Notes under the pieces: model-generated
Databases searched by the model: none
The model's input: the letters and a program-made list of their open reading frames with translations, nothing else
Told to the model about the DNA's origin: nothing
Assembly: GCF_030815985.1 (NCBI RefSeq)
Contig: NZ_JAUSXM010000001.1
Span: 62,001-126,000, forward strand
Source: Paenibacillus sp. W2I17
GTDB taxonomy: Bacteria > Bacillota > Bacilli > Paenibacillales > Paenibacillaceae
Direction: 5' to 3'
Length of the DNA stretch: 64,000 bases
Program-made: the position numbers and the translations under genes
In this document: positions 63,532 through 64,000 of the stretch, one piece after another
Layout of the letters: the number at the start of each line of letters is the position of its first letter
Numbering within the stretch: position 1 is the first letter of the stretch

Positions 63532-63929
63532 ACAAAACATGGCGAATTATGCAGGAGCTGAAAGATGTGTATAAACAGGTAGAATTGTCTCATGTAGTTA
63601 AAGCACTAAACGGTGGGGGGGAAACATTAATCGTTTCGCTCCCCATGGAAAGCCCGCGTTTTCTGATTAAGACGGTACGTGTTATCCCAACCGTAGAAAC
63701 GAATGTGGAGCTTCATATACTTGATAGTGCAGACAAAATGAAAGCCCAAATTTTATACTTTAATACAGCAGAATTCAGTACAGGAAACTTCATAGACGGG
63801 ATATACGACAATGTGGATTTACCTTATGACGATAAGGATGGTACATCCCATTTCCATTTTGAAATCATTAACCCAGGTTCCGTGGCTTCAGGTTTTACCA
63901 TTGAAGTAACGGGTTTGACGGTCAGATAG
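63528..63929 (+). CDS. Small beta-domain tail protein (133 aa)
   Basis: ATG 63528 overlapping the previous stop. A single beta-rich domain (VKALNGGGETLIVSLPMESPRFLIKTVRVIPTVETNVELHILD; TSHFHFEIINPGSVASGFTIEVTGLTVR) of the jelly-roll type, preceded by a short helical start (NKTWRIMQELKDVYKQVELSHV). It probably caps or decorates the neighbouring fibre proteins. Family not recognised. Confidence 0.55.
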   Translation: MNKTWRIMQELKDVYKQVELSHVVKALNGGGETLIVSLPMESPRFLIKTVRVIPTVETNVELHILDSADKMKAQILYFNTAEFSTGNFIDGIYDNVDLPYDDKDGTSHFHFEIINPGSVASGFTIEVTGLTVR

Positions 63930-63941
63930 GAGACAACGATC

Positions 63942-64000
63942 ATGGATATCATTACTTATGGTAAAGTGGTCAAGCTTTCAAACGAGATCAAGGAAGCCAG
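63942..64000 (+). CDS. Start of another fibre-type gene (partial)
   Basis: ATG 63942 after AGGAGACAACGATC opens a frame (MDIITYGKVVKLSNEIKEA) that runs off the window end. The opening resembles the helical starts of phage fibre proteins. The tail-like locus therefore continues past the right edge. Confidence 0.5.
   Translation, partial: MDIITYGKVVKLSNEIKEA

Noticed and set aside
25391..64000. Contractile (myovirus or R-type) tail
   Set aside because: No sheath gene lies before the tube and none is recognised further on; evidence favours a non-contractile tail, though distant sheath homologues cannot be excluded by eye.
1..64000. tRNA, rRNA genes or insertion sequences
   Set aside because: No cloverleaf-like segments, rRNA sequences or transposase frames were recognised anywhere in the window.

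Overview
The window is a chromosomal segment of an endospore-forming Firmicute, most likely Paenibacillus. The left 25 kb keeps the gene order of the Bacillus subtilis nudF-yqxK-spoIIM-fur-yqzK-xerD-pupG-dacF-spoIIA-spoVA-lysA-ppiB-rib-scpAB region, with ytfIJ homologues following. The right 38 kb is a phage-tail-like locus rich in giant fibre proteins and proteins with S-layer-homology (SLH) motifs, which fits Paenibacillus. Species is not resolved.

Region 1 (1-8.5 kb): end of an ADP-ribose pyrophosphatase, an EndoQ-like repair nuclease, spoIIM (engulfment), fur, a small DUF4227 membrane protein, xerD, purine nucleoside phosphorylase, dacF, and the spoIIAA-spoIIAB-sigF operon behind a good sigma-H promoter. 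deoB, normally between xerD and pupG, is absent.

Region 2 (8.5-11.5 kb): an islet between sigF and spoVAA holds a divergent EamA exporter/AraC regulator pair, then about 1 kb of non-coding DNA made of a roughly 276-bp tandem repeat and a structured dispersed repeat. A second copy of the dispersed element lies upstream of spoIIM.

Region 3 (11.5-25.2 kb): spoVAA, spoVAB and spoVAF (spoVAC/AD/AE missing), lysA, ppiB, an unrecognised 441-aa gene, an FMN-riboswitch-controlled ribDEBAH operon, scpA-scpB, and the ytfI/ytfJ (GerW) pair.

Region 4 (25.4-64 kb, continuing past the end): holin and amidase (lysis), three small minus-strand genes, four glycosyltransferase-type genes, then a long plus-strand module. 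It reads tail tube, two tail-assembly chaperone frames joined by a textbook -1 slippery site, tape measure (about 1276 aa), two proteins with SLH motifs, and a baseplate hub carrying two peptidoglycan-hydrolase-like insertions. After these come giant repeat and beta-sandwich fibres and at least five paralogous adhesin-like proteins. No capsid, portal, terminase, sheath, integrase or replication gene is visible. The simplest reading is a tail-only particle (tailocin or extracellular tail-like device) or the tail half of a prophage, inserted after gerW.

Quality note: dacF, spoVAF and one fibre gene are each broken by a +1 expansion of a homopolymer (A or G). Removing one base restores each protein, so sequencing error is a serious possibility. 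XerD also has an abnormal active-site loop.
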